Assembly (NCBI GenBank): GCA_022571715.1
Contig: JACZXH010000010.1
Coordinates: 1-61,182, forward strand
Source of the DNA: Bacteroidota bacterium
GTDB taxonomy: Bacteria; Bacteroidota; Bacteroidia; Cytophagales; Cyclobacteriaceae
Direction: 5' to 3'
DNA: 61,182 bases
The notes under the pieces are model-generated. The model saw nothing but the letters and a program-made list of their open reading frames with translations, was not told the origin of the DNA and did not search any database. A program made the translations under genes and the position numbers. Of this stretch, positions 26,664 to 35,017 are shown one piece after another. Each line of letters opens with the position of its first letter. Position 1 is the stretch's first letter.

Positions 26664-26796
26664 AAGATTGCAATAAAATAATAGAATTCACTAATCAAAT
26701 ATAAGGTACGATTAAAATGTAACCTGTGGAATCGAATTTTGAAGTGTTAAACTCCCTATGACACGATTATTGTTACATAAATAAACTTATCCCTCT

Positions 26797-26988
26797 TCAG
26801 CGTTTCTTCTTCAACGCTTTATAATCCGCTCGGTCTATCAGCTTTTTGTCCTCCACTTCTTTATTCAGAAAGGCATTAATGTTATCCATATCAAGGCTGC
26901 TTTTTATTTCACCGAACGCGTTAATTTTAACTTCAAACCCTTCCAGTTTTGGATTTACGTGAGGTCTTTGTTTTTTTCGTTTTGCCAT
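26797..26988 (-). CDS. Small conserved basic protein downstream of gltX
   Basis: 63 residues, highly charged, with a lysine-rich start (AKRKKQRPHVNPKLEGFEVK) and end. The middle (INAFGEIKSSLDMDNINAFL) looks like a short amphipathic unit. It starts 8 bases after the gltX stop, so it is co-transcribed with it. Function unknown; the composition suggests nucleic-acid or ribosome contact but no motif proves that. Confidence 0.6.
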   Translation of the reverse strand: MAKRKKQRPHVNPKLEGFEVKINAFGEIKSSLDMDNINAFLNKEVEDKKLIDRADYKALKKKR

Positions 26989-26996
26989 AACTGTTA

Positions 26997-28535
26997 TTAA
27001 TCTTTTACGTGATCATCAAGTATTTCAATAGCCGTTCTTAAACGATTAGTGCACTCATTAGGGCCCAGAATGGAAATGATTCGCATGATGTCAGGGCCCT
27101 CTCCTTCGCCAGTTAGAGCCACTCTTAGTGCTTGCATTACTTTTCCTATTGTTACTTTATTTAACTCCAAAACCACGTCGAGGGTTCCTTTTGCTTTTTC
27201 TTCACTCACTGTTTCGAGTGCAATAAGTGCATCGGCATAGTCTGATAATACATTTACATTTTCACGTGTCCACTTTTTCCGAATCACTTTTTCATCATAT
27301 TCAGTCGGTTGTTTGAAGAAAAATTGGCCTTTCTGCCAGATATCTTCAGGGAAAGTGATACGGTCACGCATGACGTCGGCCACCTTAACTGCTTTATCGG
27401 TCAGAAATTCAATACCTTCCCCGGACAGGGATGCGTTCAAGTACCCTGCAAGTTCGTGCGTGGATTTAATTTTAAGATACTGCTGATTAAACCATTTTGC
27501 TTTGTTGATATCAAACTTAGCGCCCCCTTTTCCGATTCGGTCGATCGAAAAAGCATGAGATAGCTCTTCCAGAGAGAATATCTCTTGTTCCGTTCCCGGA
27601 TTCCACCCCAATAATGCAAGAAAATTAATAAATGCATCAGGCAGGTATCCTGATTCTCTAAATCCTATCAGTTTCTCCTCTGATTCCGGGATATCCCACT
27701 CCAGGGGAAATACCGGATATCCATGCTTTCCGTCTCTTTTGCTCAGTTTTCCTTTCCCTTCCTGTTTTAACAATAGTGGTAAATGAGCAAATTCAGGCAT
27801 GGTATCTTCCCATCCCAGATACCGATATATCATTACATGAAGCGGTGTGGAGGGCAGCCACTCTTCGCCCCGGATCACATGAGTGATCTGCATCAGATGG
27901 TCATCTACCACATTGGCCATGTGGTAGGTAGGCATGCCATCTGATTTCATGAGTATCTTGTCATCTATCTCTTCTGTTTTTACCGATACATTACCCCGGA
28001 TCAAATCATGAAGTTCCACTGTTTCATTTTCAGGAACTTTTAATCTGACAACAAAAGGAGTTTGAGCAGCAATCAGTGCGATTGTCTCTTCTTTTGACAT
28101 CGTAAGGCTGTTTTTCATTTGCAGGCGGGTAAATGGATTGTATTGAAAATGTTTCCCTTTATTATCCTGCAGACGCTTTCTTGCTCCCTCCAGTTCTTCT
28201 GGTGTATCAAATGCATAATATGCATGCCCTTTCTCCACAAGTTCCCGGGCAAATCCTGCATATTGCGCTTTTCGTTCTGATTGCCTGTACGGGCCAAAAT
28301 CTCCTCCCTTGCCTGGACTTTCATCGGGGATCAATCCGCACCATTCCAATGCATTAACGATATATTCTTCAGCACCCTGTACATACCTGTTACTATCCGT
28401 ATCTTCAATCCTGAGTACGAATGAACCCTTGTGTTTTCTTGCAAAAAGAAAATTGTATAAAGCCGTCCGCAAACCACCTATATGCAAAGGTCCGGTCGGA
28501 CTGGGAGCAAACCTTACTCTTACAGGTTTATTCAT
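26997..28535 (-). CDS. gltX: Glutamyl-tRNA synthetase
   Basis: 512 residues, the usual length for bacterial GltX. The class I signature is RFAPSPTGPLHIGG (8-21), with HIGG as the HIGH motif. The second motif is KLSKRDGKH near the middle. The C-terminal anticodon-binding helices end with LRTAIEILDDHVKD. It charges tRNA(Glu) with glutamate in the cytoplasm. A TAATTTTG element at 28571-28578 (minus strand) sits about 40 bases upstream as a likely promoter minus-7 box. Confidence 0.97.
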   Translation of the reverse strand: MNKPVRVRFAPSPTGPLHIGGLRTALYNFLFARKHKGSFVLRIEDTDSNRYVQGAEEYIVNALEWCGLIPDESPGKGGDFGPYRQSERKAQYAGFARELVEKGHAYYAFDTPEELEGARKRLQDNKGKHFQYNPFTRLQMKNSLTMSKEETIALIAAQTPFVVRLKVPENETVELHDLIRGNVSVKTEEIDDKILMKSDGMPTYHMANVVDDHLMQITHVIRGEEWLPSTPLHVMIYRYLGWEDTMPEFAHLPLLLKQEGKGKLSKRDGKHGYPVFPLEWDIPESEEKLIGFRESGYLPDAFINFLALLGWNPGTEQEIFSLEELSHAFSIDRIGKGGAKFDINKAKWFNQQYLKIKSTHELAGYLNASLSGEGIEFLTDKAVKVADVMRDRITFPEDIWQKGQFFFKQPTEYDEKVIRKKWTRENVNVLSDYADALIALETVSEEKAKGTLDVVLELNKVTIGKVMQALRVALTGEGEGPDIMRIISILGPNECTNRLRTAIEILDDHVKD

Positions 28536-28570
28536 ATTATCATATTAGTATGTGCATTTCAAACGAGCTG

Positions 28571-28578
28571 CAAAATTA
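28571..28578 (-). promoter_or_regulatory. Candidate minus-7 promoter box for gltX
   Basis: TAATTTTG on the minus strand matches the Bacteroidota TAnnTTTG box. A clear TTG at the minus-33 distance is not seen, which lowers confidence. Confidence 0.35.
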
Positions 28579-28755
28579 CCAAAATCAGATTGTTTTTATT
28601 CATCAGATAATTTTCATGTCACATGGAGAAGATCTGGAGTTTAAGAGCTTTTCTACATCACTTTTGCCCACATAATCCAAACGTATTATCTGCAATGACA
28701 GGAGCAGCATAACACTTACATCTCCGGTACTTTGTATTTCCACCAGCACTTCGAT

Positions 28756-29136
28756 TTATTTCACTGCAATACACGATATCTCCACCCGCACATCTTTAGG
28801 CAGGCGGCTTACCTCAACAGTTTCCCTGGCTGGCGCCTGTTCCTGAAAGAAAGAGCCGTAAACCTCATTAACGCTGCCAAAATTATTCATGTTATTAACA
28901 AAAATGGAGCATTTTACAACGTGACGGTAATCCATTCCTGCTTCCTTCAGTATGTTGCCCAGATTCGTCATTACCAGCCTGGTTTCTTCTTCAATTGTAC
29001 TCTGTACGATTTCACCACTGGTAGGATTAATGGGTATCTGACCTGAAACATACAATGTATCCCCAGCCAGTATAGCCTGGTTATAGGGTCCGATGGGAGC
29101 AGGAGCATTTCCGGTGTTTACTACAGATTTATTCAT
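28756..29136 (-). CDS. RidA family enamine/imine deaminase
   Basis: 126 residues, normal for RidA. It has NAPAPIGPYNQAILAGDTLYVSGQIP at the start (20-residue core PIGPYNQAILAGDTLYVSGQ), and ARETVEVSRLPKDVRVEISC at the end, with the conserved ligand-binding Arg and the LP motif. RidA hydrolyses reactive 2-aminoacrylate made by PLP enzymes such as serine and threonine dehydratases, protecting other PLP enzymes. Cytoplasmic. It is divergent from the 3-hydroxyacyl-CoA dehydrogenase-like gene and shares a 37-base spacer with it. Confidence 0.93.
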   Translation of the reverse strand: MNKSVVNTGNAPAPIGPYNQAILAGDTLYVSGQIPINPTSGEIVQSTIEEETRLVMTNLGNILKEAGMDYRHVVKCSIFVNNMNNFGSVNEVYGSFFQEQAPARETVEVSRLPKDVRVEISCIAVK

Positions 29137-29173
29137 AGTATTAAAGATTGATTATTTTTGAGACCGCTAATTT

Positions 29174-29863
29174 ATGAATCATAATTTTATGAAGGTATTA
29201 GTACGAGGAAATGATAGCAATATTCTGGAATTTTCAACAAAATTCAAGGATCAATTTCGTTATGACACCGATACTGAAAACAGTACAACACTTGATCTTT
29301 CGGAATATGATGTAGTTTTTGATTTCTTTACCGATGAATTTCCTGAAAATCCGGAGCAATACATCCACAAAGAGCATCAGGTAATTTTTTGTAACACCGT
29401 AAAAACAACGCTTGCGGAACTCTCCTTTTACCTGAATCACGACTTTTCATGTACTTTTTTAGGATTTAACGGATTACCGTCATTTTTCGACCGGGAGCTT
29501 CTAGAACTTACGGTTCTCCGAACAGAAGACCGGCAAATACTGGAACCGATTTCAAGGAAGCTTGGGTTTGAATACACTGTGGTTGAGGACCGGGTTGGAA
29601 TGGTAACCCCAAGAGTGATTTGCATGATCATAAATGAGGCGTACTTTACCGTACAGGAAGGAACGGCAGAAAAAGAAGCCGTAAATCATGCCATGAAGCT
29701 GGGTACCAACTATCCATTTGGGCCATTCGAATGGGCAGAACGTATCGGTATCAGCCACGTTTATGAATTGCTCGAGGCCTTATATGATGACACAAAAGAT
29801 GAAAGGTATAAAATCAGTCCGTTGCTGAAAAGGGAATATTTATTACAGCAAATCAGCACATAA
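29174..29863 (+). CDS. 3-hydroxyacyl-CoA dehydrogenase C-terminal-domain protein
   Basis: 229 residues. The C-terminal half is the substrate/dimer domain of 3-hydroxyacyl-CoA dehydrogenases: DRVGMVTPRVICMIINEAYF then NYPFGPFEWAERIGISHVYE. The N-terminal part, where a Rossmann fold should be (about 100 residues), begins MKVLVRGNDSN and has no GxGxxG, so NAD binding is doubtful. Perhaps it acts as a partner subunit or binds acyl-CoA only. The ATG five codons in (29189) is an equally good start. TATTTTTG at 29153-29160 resembles a minus-7 box. Confidence 0.8.
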   Translation: MNHNFMKVLVRGNDSNILEFSTKFKDQFRYDTDTENSTTLDLSEYDVVFDFFTDEFPENPEQYIHKEHQVIFCNTVKTTLAELSFYLNHDFSCTFLGFNGLPSFFDRELLELTVLRTEDRQILEPISRKLGFEYTVVEDRVGMVTPRVICMIINEAYFTVQEGTAEKEAVNHAMKLGTNYPFGPFEWAERIGISHVYELLEALYDDTKDERYKISPLLKREYLLQQIST

Positions 29864-30055
29864 TTACATAATCATGAATTGAATTTCAAGATAAAACGGA
29901 ACGGACCACACCACTATGTCATCAAATACTCTGTTAAATTCAATATTAGTAACCTTCTGACCTGAGTCATCACAAATTTTATCTTTATTAATTTTTTATT
30001 CGAAAAATTTAGTAAAATGTCCTAAGTCTATAAAAAATCACAATTTTAATAAAGC
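29864..30055 (-). pseudogene. Decayed copy of the 5' end of the cmoA-like gene
   Basis: Compared with 31734-31920, this segment matches over about 170 bases, including 29 identical bases at its left end (from 29879) and sequence upstream of the start codon. Read on the minus strand it gives DKICDDSGQKVTNIEFNR then VFDDIVVWSVPFYLEIQ and a stop, against DKLFDDSYQKVTDFEFNR and VFDDMVVRSVPFYLEIQ in the intact gene. The start ATG is lost (ATT), four codons are deleted in frame, and everything after codon 38 is missing. It abuts the stop of the convergent dehydrogenase-like gene. Confidence 0.85.
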
Positions 30056-30149
30056 ATAATTATTACACCAGATCGGTGGAAAAATTTTAATGCCTAATAA
30101 AATTGAATGTCTTGGGTTAGGAAACTCGTCTTAAAATCAAATGGTTGAC

Positions 30150-30360
30150 CTACCTGATTGTAAACCAGTACACACCTCTTATACCCAGGAACGACGGATT
30201 TTTTATTCCTTCATAACCCAGATCCCCCAGACTGTACTGATAAAATATTGATGTTTCCAGAATCTTTTTGTTTTTAAGCTGATAAACAAAGCCCATTGAA
30301 GCATTTATAGTGCCGTTGCTAAAGTCTATCGATAATGAACATGTTATGGCATATATACTT
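30150..30360 (-). pseudogene. C-terminal relic of an outer-membrane beta-barrel gene
   Basis: On the minus strand a frame ending at 30150 reads SIDFSNGTINASMGFVYQLK, SIFYQYSLGDLGYEG, FLGIRGVYWFTIR-stop. Alternating strands and the aromatic C-terminus are those of a PorT-type barrel. It is open only from about 30360 and has no start. It lies between the cmoA relic and the intact ICMT/cmoA operon, all in one direction. Confidence 0.55.
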
Positions 30361-30419
30361 TAGCGGTGAGTGCCAGTTGACATATTTTAATATATTAAAT
30401 TACGTTTATACTACCCGAG

Positions 30420-31133
30420 TTATTGTTTTGAGAAAAAAAATAATTTCTTTTTAGCAATCAGTTTTAGCGAAAGATACACAATCGTGATAAGGATCCACAA
30501 CCCAGCCAGTTCAGGCAGGTGTGTTTCAAAATAATTGCTACCATGCATCCGATATAAGTTCACTGAAACAAGCATGAAGATTCCTGTCATCCACAAATAT
30601 GTGGTGTTGTACTCATTAAAGACGGCATCTTTTGTACGGAATTGCAGTGAATGAATGGTGTGGGCAAAGCCTTTTATACGCGGAAACCATTGGTTTGTAT
30701 TTGCATAATATTTTTCATAATCGAGTCCGAATTTTCCGTGAAGAAAATCTTCTTCAGCCAAGATAATTGTTTGATAAATAAATATAAAAAAAGGAGATAT
30801 GATAAGAGCGGATAAAAGTGAGTTTGATAAAATTGCCATACCAGTAAGCATTAATACATTCCCAACATACATGGGATTACGGCAATGTGAAAATATCCCT
30901 TCGGTTACCAAGCCATCTGCATAAATTTTTCTGTTTCTCCCACCCCTTTGTATATACACCAACCCAATTGTTAGTATCCGGACCGCTTGACCAAAAGTGC
31001 TTATCGATAGTCCCACAATCAAAACAATAGGATAATATGGTGTAATTTGGGGAGCAGGGATAAATAATATCAGGTAAATAAAAGGAAAAAGATAGTTCCT
31101 GTGATGAAAGAAGAAATTGCCAATTTTTACCAT
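30420..31133 (-). CDS. ICMT/PEMT-like integral membrane methyltransferase
   Basis: 237 residues with about six membrane segments. The family core is GLVTEGIFSHCRNPMYVGNV (about 85-105), the conserved RNPxY SAM-site motif, and later LAEEDFLHGKFGLDYEKYYA with FPR, the EExxL-FGxxYxxY signature. Relatives methylate carboxyl groups of prenylated cysteines, phosphatidylethanolamine or other membrane-bound substrates. It starts one base after the stop of the CmoA homologue, so both are made from one mRNA. The pairing suggests it uses SAM, or possibly carboxy-SAM, on a membrane substrate; this is a hypothesis. Confidence 0.85.
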   Translation of the reverse strand: MVKIGNFFFHHRNYLFPFIYLILFIPAPQITPYYPIVLIVGLSISTFGQAVRILTIGLVYIQRGGRNRKIYADGLVTEGIFSHCRNPMYVGNVLMLTGMAILSNSLLSALIISPFFIFIYQTIILAEEDFLHGKFGLDYEKYYANTNQWFPRIKGFAHTIHSLQFRTKDAVFNEYNTTYLWMTGIFMLVSVNLYRMHGSNYFETHLPELAGLWILITIVYLSLKLIAKKKLFFFSKQ

Positions 31134-31134
31134 A

Positions 31135-31860
31135 TTATTTCATTGCAACAATTCCTGAAAAATTGAACCATTTAAAAAATAATTCTACATGTTTGAAGCC
31201 ACAGTCCTTCAGCATGGCTTCATTCTCCTTTAATTTATATGGGATTAACACATTTTCGAGTGCTTCACGTTTTTTTGCAATTTCTGTCTGACTGTAATTG
31301 TTGGCCTTTTTAAAATCATAATAATATTTTATAAACATACGGTTAAACAAGGTGGCTTCACACAACACCTTTTCAATCACTATAAGTGCACCATTTTGAG
31401 GTAATTGATCAAATATACTCTTCACTAATTTTTCCCTGTAAAGTGGCCGGACAAACTGAAGTGTAAGGCATAGAATTACAACGGAGGGATTCTCCAGCAA
31501 TACGCCATTGTTGATGTCTGCTTTTACAAGATCAATATCACGGATAATTCCTGCACTCTTTAAATTTTTTCTGCAAGATTTCAGCATTTCGTCAGAATTA
31601 TCGATCCCAACAAACCTGATTTTAGGATCAATTACTTTATCCATGTTCATCATGGTAGTACCTGTAGAACAGCCCAAATCATATATTTGTGTTCCTTCCA
31701 CAACGAAATCAGCAGCTAATTCGGTGATCATACGTTGAATTTCAAGATAAAACGGAACGGACCGTACCACCATGTCATCAAAAACTGAAACAACAGCTCG
31801 GTTAAATTCAAAATCAGTCACCTTCTGATAGGAATCATCAAAAAGTTTGTCTTTATCCAT
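31135..31860 (-). CDS. cmoA: CmoA-like carboxy-S-adenosyl-L-methionine synthase
   Basis: 241 residues. It follows E. coli CmoA nearly end to end: FDDMVVRSVPFYLEIQRMI, IYDLGCSTGTTMMNM (SAM loop), VGIDNSDEML, LTLQFVRPLYREKL, YYDFKKANNYSQTEIAKKR, ALENVL, and C-terminal CGFKHVELFFKWFNFSGIVA. CmoA makes carboxy-SAM from SAM and prephenate; the Arg and LENV segment of the carboxylate pocket is kept. In E. coli the product is used by CmoB on tRNA uridine 34. No cmoB lies in this window. The following ICMT-like gene is one base away. A relic of its own 5' end lies 1.7 kb downstream. Confidence 0.85.
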   Translation of the reverse strand: MDKDKLFDDSYQKVTDFEFNRAVVSVFDDMVVRSVPFYLEIQRMITELAADFVVEGTQIYDLGCSTGTTMMNMDKVIDPKIRFVGIDNSDEMLKSCRKNLKSAGIIRDIDLVKADINNGVLLENPSVVILCLTLQFVRPLYREKLVKSIFDQLPQNGALIVIEKVLCEATLFNRMFIKYYYDFKKANNYSQTEIAKKREALENVLIPYKLKENEAMLKDCGFKHVELFFKWFNFSGIVAMK

Positions 31861-31990
31861 TTTTTATTAAAAAAAATCTTAATGATATCCTAATGCTACA
31901 AAAAATCGTAATTATATACAATTAAGCCAAGGGTTAATTGTGTCCTTGTAAATGTAATTTATGGATATATCTGAAATCCCGGAACAATCA

Positions 31991-33874
31991 CTATCTGAAG
32001 AACCTGATCTCAACCACTCCCGCTTTCAACTGTTCCGGATCGAATACGGATACCGGACGTTTTTTGTCTCCGTATCCTGTTGTAATAATCCTGTTTTTAT
32101 CAATCCCGTTCTCCACAAGAATATTCATCAGGGTTTCTGCTCTTTTTATCGTAAGGTCATTATGGTAGGTGTATTTTATTTCTATATACTCAATGCTGTC
32201 CACTCTGGCAGCAAGTGAAGCCAAAAATAACCGGGCAAGCAACGTATCGTTACGCACAACAGCCAATGAATCGTTCCATACTTTCAGTATGGAGTCTGTT
32301 TCAATAGGTATAAGTCTGGACAATGTAGCCTGAATGCTGTCTGCAAGCTGCGCACTGTCTGCCAAATGCACACTGTCTGCCAGATGCACACTGTCCGCTA
32401 CTTGTGTGGTATCTTCAATCCTGATAGTATCATCAATCCTGATAGTATCATCAGGCTCGAGGCTGGCTGCGTACAGTGCGCTGTCCAGTGTCAAGACGAT
32501 CTCATAGCGGATGATGGTATCAGCAATAATTTCTGTGAGCCCAGGACGGGGAATAGAATCCATGATTACAGAATCCTGATAGGCCGCAATCTCGAACATA
32601 AAATCTTTATTTCTATTTAGTAACCTGGTTAGCCGCTTGATCTCCGGCTTCGATCGTTCATCTACTTCCGGTTTGTTTTCGAAATATTTCAGCACATTTA
32701 AAGGCAATATGGTTTCGTTACCTATATTGAAAAGTGTATAGTCTGCGTTCGATTGCATGGAAGTTTTGAGAGCCGTCAGATCCAAAATCTCTGATAAATA
32801 AATTTCAGATCCTCCTCTTGAATTTACAGAGAATTCATATACCTCCCCTTCGGGAATAATTACCGTATAAGCGCCATCTTCGGCATCAGGTCGGGATGTT
32901 ACTACCATCTCGCCTGTTTCAAAATTACGAACCCTGATTTCGGAATTCAGGGGTTCTTTATCACTATTTAATATAAACCCTGTTTTTATGACCACCTTGT
33001 CCGGCCTGAATTTTTCAGGAATCGGAGTTTCTGCAAAATTGAATTTATCGCGGTCATTTTTTTGAGCCGTAATTAAAAGACCAGTACGATAATACATTCC
33101 TACATATAATTTTCTTTCCAGTTCGTTTAAGAATGCTATTTCTTCCGGATTTCGCCATGCCTCACCTTCCTTTTTTGTATAATACCATTTCACCGGACCA
33201 TCGTTACTTGTTGATGAAAGGAAGTACATTGTTTGATTATCAGGAAACAACCGCGGCATACGTGTATTTCCTGAATTTATTATTGAGGTTAGTGCAACAG
33301 GTTCATTCCAGCCTATGATTCTGCCCCTTTTTCTTTTGGATACCATGATTTCACAATCCTGCACATCATTGCCTGACGCAGTTTTGCATCGTGTAAAATA
33401 CAATTCGTCACCATCAGTAGAAAGGCAGGGAAAAGTTTCATTTACGATAGAATTCAGGGGTGCACCAAAATTACGGGGAGTGGACCATTTTGAACCATCA
33501 AAGGCTGTCCACCACAAGTCATATCCGCCTACACCTGCTCCGCCCCTGGAAGAATAAATCAACAATGTACCATCGAAACTCAGACAATAAGCACCCTGCA
33601 TGATTGTTTTGGCCGCACTTAGAACCATGTCATCCGGAGCCAGCCACTTTCCACCAACGTCTCTTCGCGATAATTTAATTTGATAACTTCCGTCTTCAGT
33701 GTAATCATTCATAAATACCATGGTCATGCCATCACCACTTAGGAAAGGGTAAATGTTATTGTACCCAGGTTTGTTGATGGCCCCCCGTAGAAATCTTGTT
33801 TTTTGCTGGGCTTCTGTAATTAACGGGAGAATGATTAAAATCATTATTAAAACTGGTCTTACAATTCGGTTCAT
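31991..33874 (-). CDS. PD40/OmpA-family cell-envelope protein
   Basis: 627 residues from the ATG at 33874, with a signal peptide. The N-terminal half carries PD40/WD40-like beta-propeller repeats (YPFLSGDGMTMVF, LSFDGTLLIYSSRGGAGVGG, CLSTDGDELYFTR). A carboxypeptidase-regulatory-like domain follows (about 300-380). The C-terminus is an OmpA-like peptidoglycan-binding domain with ENGIDKNRIITTGYGDKKRP. Between them is a low-complexity linker with repeated LADSVH and DTIRI units. Bacteroidota proteins of this build anchor the outer membrane to peptidoglycan; related ones belong to the gliding/type IX secretion group. Confidence 0.88.
   Translation of the reverse strand: MNRIVRPVLIMILIILPLITEAQQKTRFLRGAINKPGYNNIYPFLSGDGMTMVFMNDYTEDGSYQIKLSRRDVGGKWLAPDDMVLSAAKTIMQGAYCLSFDGTLLIYSSRGGAGVGGYDLWWTAFDGSKWSTPRNFGAPLNSIVNETFPCLSTDGDELYFTRCKTASGNDVQDCEIMVSKRKRGRIIGWNEPVALTSIINSGNTRMPRLFPDNQTMYFLSSTSNDGPVKWYYTKKEGEAWRNPEEIAFLNELERKLYVGMYYRTGLLITAQKNDRDKFNFAETPIPEKFRPDKVVIKTGFILNSDKEPLNSEIRVRNFETGEMVVTSRPDAEDGAYTVIIPEGEVYEFSVNSRGGSEIYLSEILDLTALKTSMQSNADYTLFNIGNETILPLNVLKYFENKPEVDERSKPEIKRLTRLLNRNKDFMFEIAAYQDSVIMDSIPRPGLTEIIADTIIRYEIVLTLDSALYAASLEPDDTIRIDDTIRIEDTTQVADSVHLADSVHLADSAQLADSIQATLSRLIPIETDSILKVWNDSLAVVRNDTLLARLFLASLAARVDSIEYIEIKYTYHNDLTIKRAETLMNILVENGIDKNRIITTGYGDKKRPVSVFDPEQLKAGVVEIRFFR
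32340..32453. repeat. 18-bp tandem repeats in the OmpA-family gene
   Basis: Three to four copies of an 18-base unit (TCTGCCAAATGCACACTG and variants) and two exact copies of ATCCTGATAGTATCATCA (32418-32435, 32436-32453) code the repeated six-residue units of the linker. Copy number may vary between strains. Confidence 0.8.
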
Positions 33875-33892
33875 ATGCCTAGCTAATATCAA

Positions 33893-34150
33893 TTTCTAAG
33901 AGGGTAAAAATATATTCATTTGACGCAATCATTACGAGATTTATTTCATCTGATTTATGGTATGATGTACAAATTACTTTAAAATGATTTACTGTTCAAG
34001 AAACATACCAATCTTATTTACAATCAGTGTTTTTATTCTGTTAAACGTTGTTCCCAACCCCTTTACTTTTTTACCGTGGTTAATATTACCAAACTCGCGT
34101 TTTGATAATTTTTCGTTTTCCCAATCGCTCAAACCAGATTGCTATCCAAT
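33893..34150. other. Short intergenic space with a doubtful coding stretch
   Basis: Between the DUF2807 and PD40/OmpA genes. The minus strand is open for about 47 codons ending at 33989, reading LSDWENEKLSKREFGNINHG among others. It has no good ATG and no family I recognise. It may be another relic. Confidence 0.25.
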
Positions 34151-34885
34151 TCATGGATTTTCTTCATTTGAAGGCCGGATTTGCCCTATACCGCTTACTT
34201 TTCGATTAACATGAGCGGGGTTTCCCTGGTACCTGATTCCGCCTATTCCGCTCACTGAGGCAATAAGTGTGCCTGATACATTGACTTTTGCTCCACCTAC
34301 ACCACTTATTGATATATCACAGTCGGTAGATTCAAGTTCGTAAGCATCCAGGCCTCCTGCTCCGGTCATTCTTATTACCTGGTTATTTGCAGAACCTTTC
34401 AGCCTGATATAGCCCGCACCCAACAAATTAATCTCAAGTGTGGATACATCCAAATCCATTTCTATCATACCTGCTCCAGAAAGCGTTAGATTCAGCTTTT
34501 CAGAAACCAATGGTGATTCGGTAAATAAGGCAGAAGCACCGCTATTTGATATCCTTTCTATATTCCGGTAAGTGATAAAGATTTTTATTTCTTCCTTGCT
34601 ACGAATATTTTTGGTAGAGGTGATAGATAGTATGCCCTGGAAAGACTCTACTTCGATATATTCAACCAAATTCTCATCCACATTGATTACAACTTTTGGT
34701 TCATTGCCTTTTTCAAGGAATATTTCGTAGTTTCCATTAATAACAATCTCATCAAAATCAGCCGGATAATGTGTTTTCACCACTATTTCTCCATTCCCCT
34801 TTTTGTATTGCAGGGTGTCGCATGCACTTAAAAACAGGAAGAAAAGAACAATTGTAACGGCTTTAGGGATTCTTTTTGTTTTCAT
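34151..34885 (-). CDS. DUF2807 (GIN-domain) lipoprotein
   Basis: 244 residues. The leader VTIVLFFLFLSACDTL has lipobox LSAC, so the protein is lipid-anchored. The rest is the repeating beta-helix of DUF2807: FDEIVINGNYEIFLEKGNE, then many short turns (ISNSGASALF, LSGAGMIEMDLD, ISGVGGAKVNVSGT, VSGIGQI). Such proteins are abundant in Bacteroidota cell envelopes; the role is unknown. It is divergent from glyA. Confidence 0.88.
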   Translation of the reverse strand: MKTKRIPKAVTIVLFFLFLSACDTLQYKKGNGEIVVKTHYPADFDEIVINGNYEIFLEKGNEPKVVINVDENLVEYIEVESFQGILSITSTKNIRSKEEIKIFITYRNIERISNSGASALFTESPLVSEKLNLTLSGAGMIEMDLDVSTLEINLLGAGYIRLKGSANNQVIRMTGAGGLDAYELESTDCDISISGVGGAKVNVSGTLIASVSGIGGIRYQGNPAHVNRKVSGIGQIRPSNEENP

Positions 34886-34962
34886 ATTAGTGTTAATGAT
34901 TAATATGTTGAATTTACATCTTAATTATTTCAGCTGCAACCGTATTTCATTGCAAATGCAAA

Positions 34963-34993
34963 TTGGTTATTACTTGGGGTTCATTTAATTTTG
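34963..34993 (+). promoter_or_regulatory. Bacteroidota-type promoter of glyA
   Basis: TTG at 34963-34965 and TAATTTTG at 34986-34993, 20 bases apart, match the minus-33 TTG / minus-7 TAnnTTTG consensus. The minus-7 box ends 24 bases before the glyA ATG, implying a short leader. Confidence 0.7.
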
Positions 34994-35017
34994 ACCAAAT
35001 TTTTTTGAAAGAGACGA

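Noticed and set aside
33893-34150. A minus-strand 47-codon frame after the DUF2807 gene as a small gene
   Set aside because: No good start codon and no known relatives; possibly a relic but not supportable.
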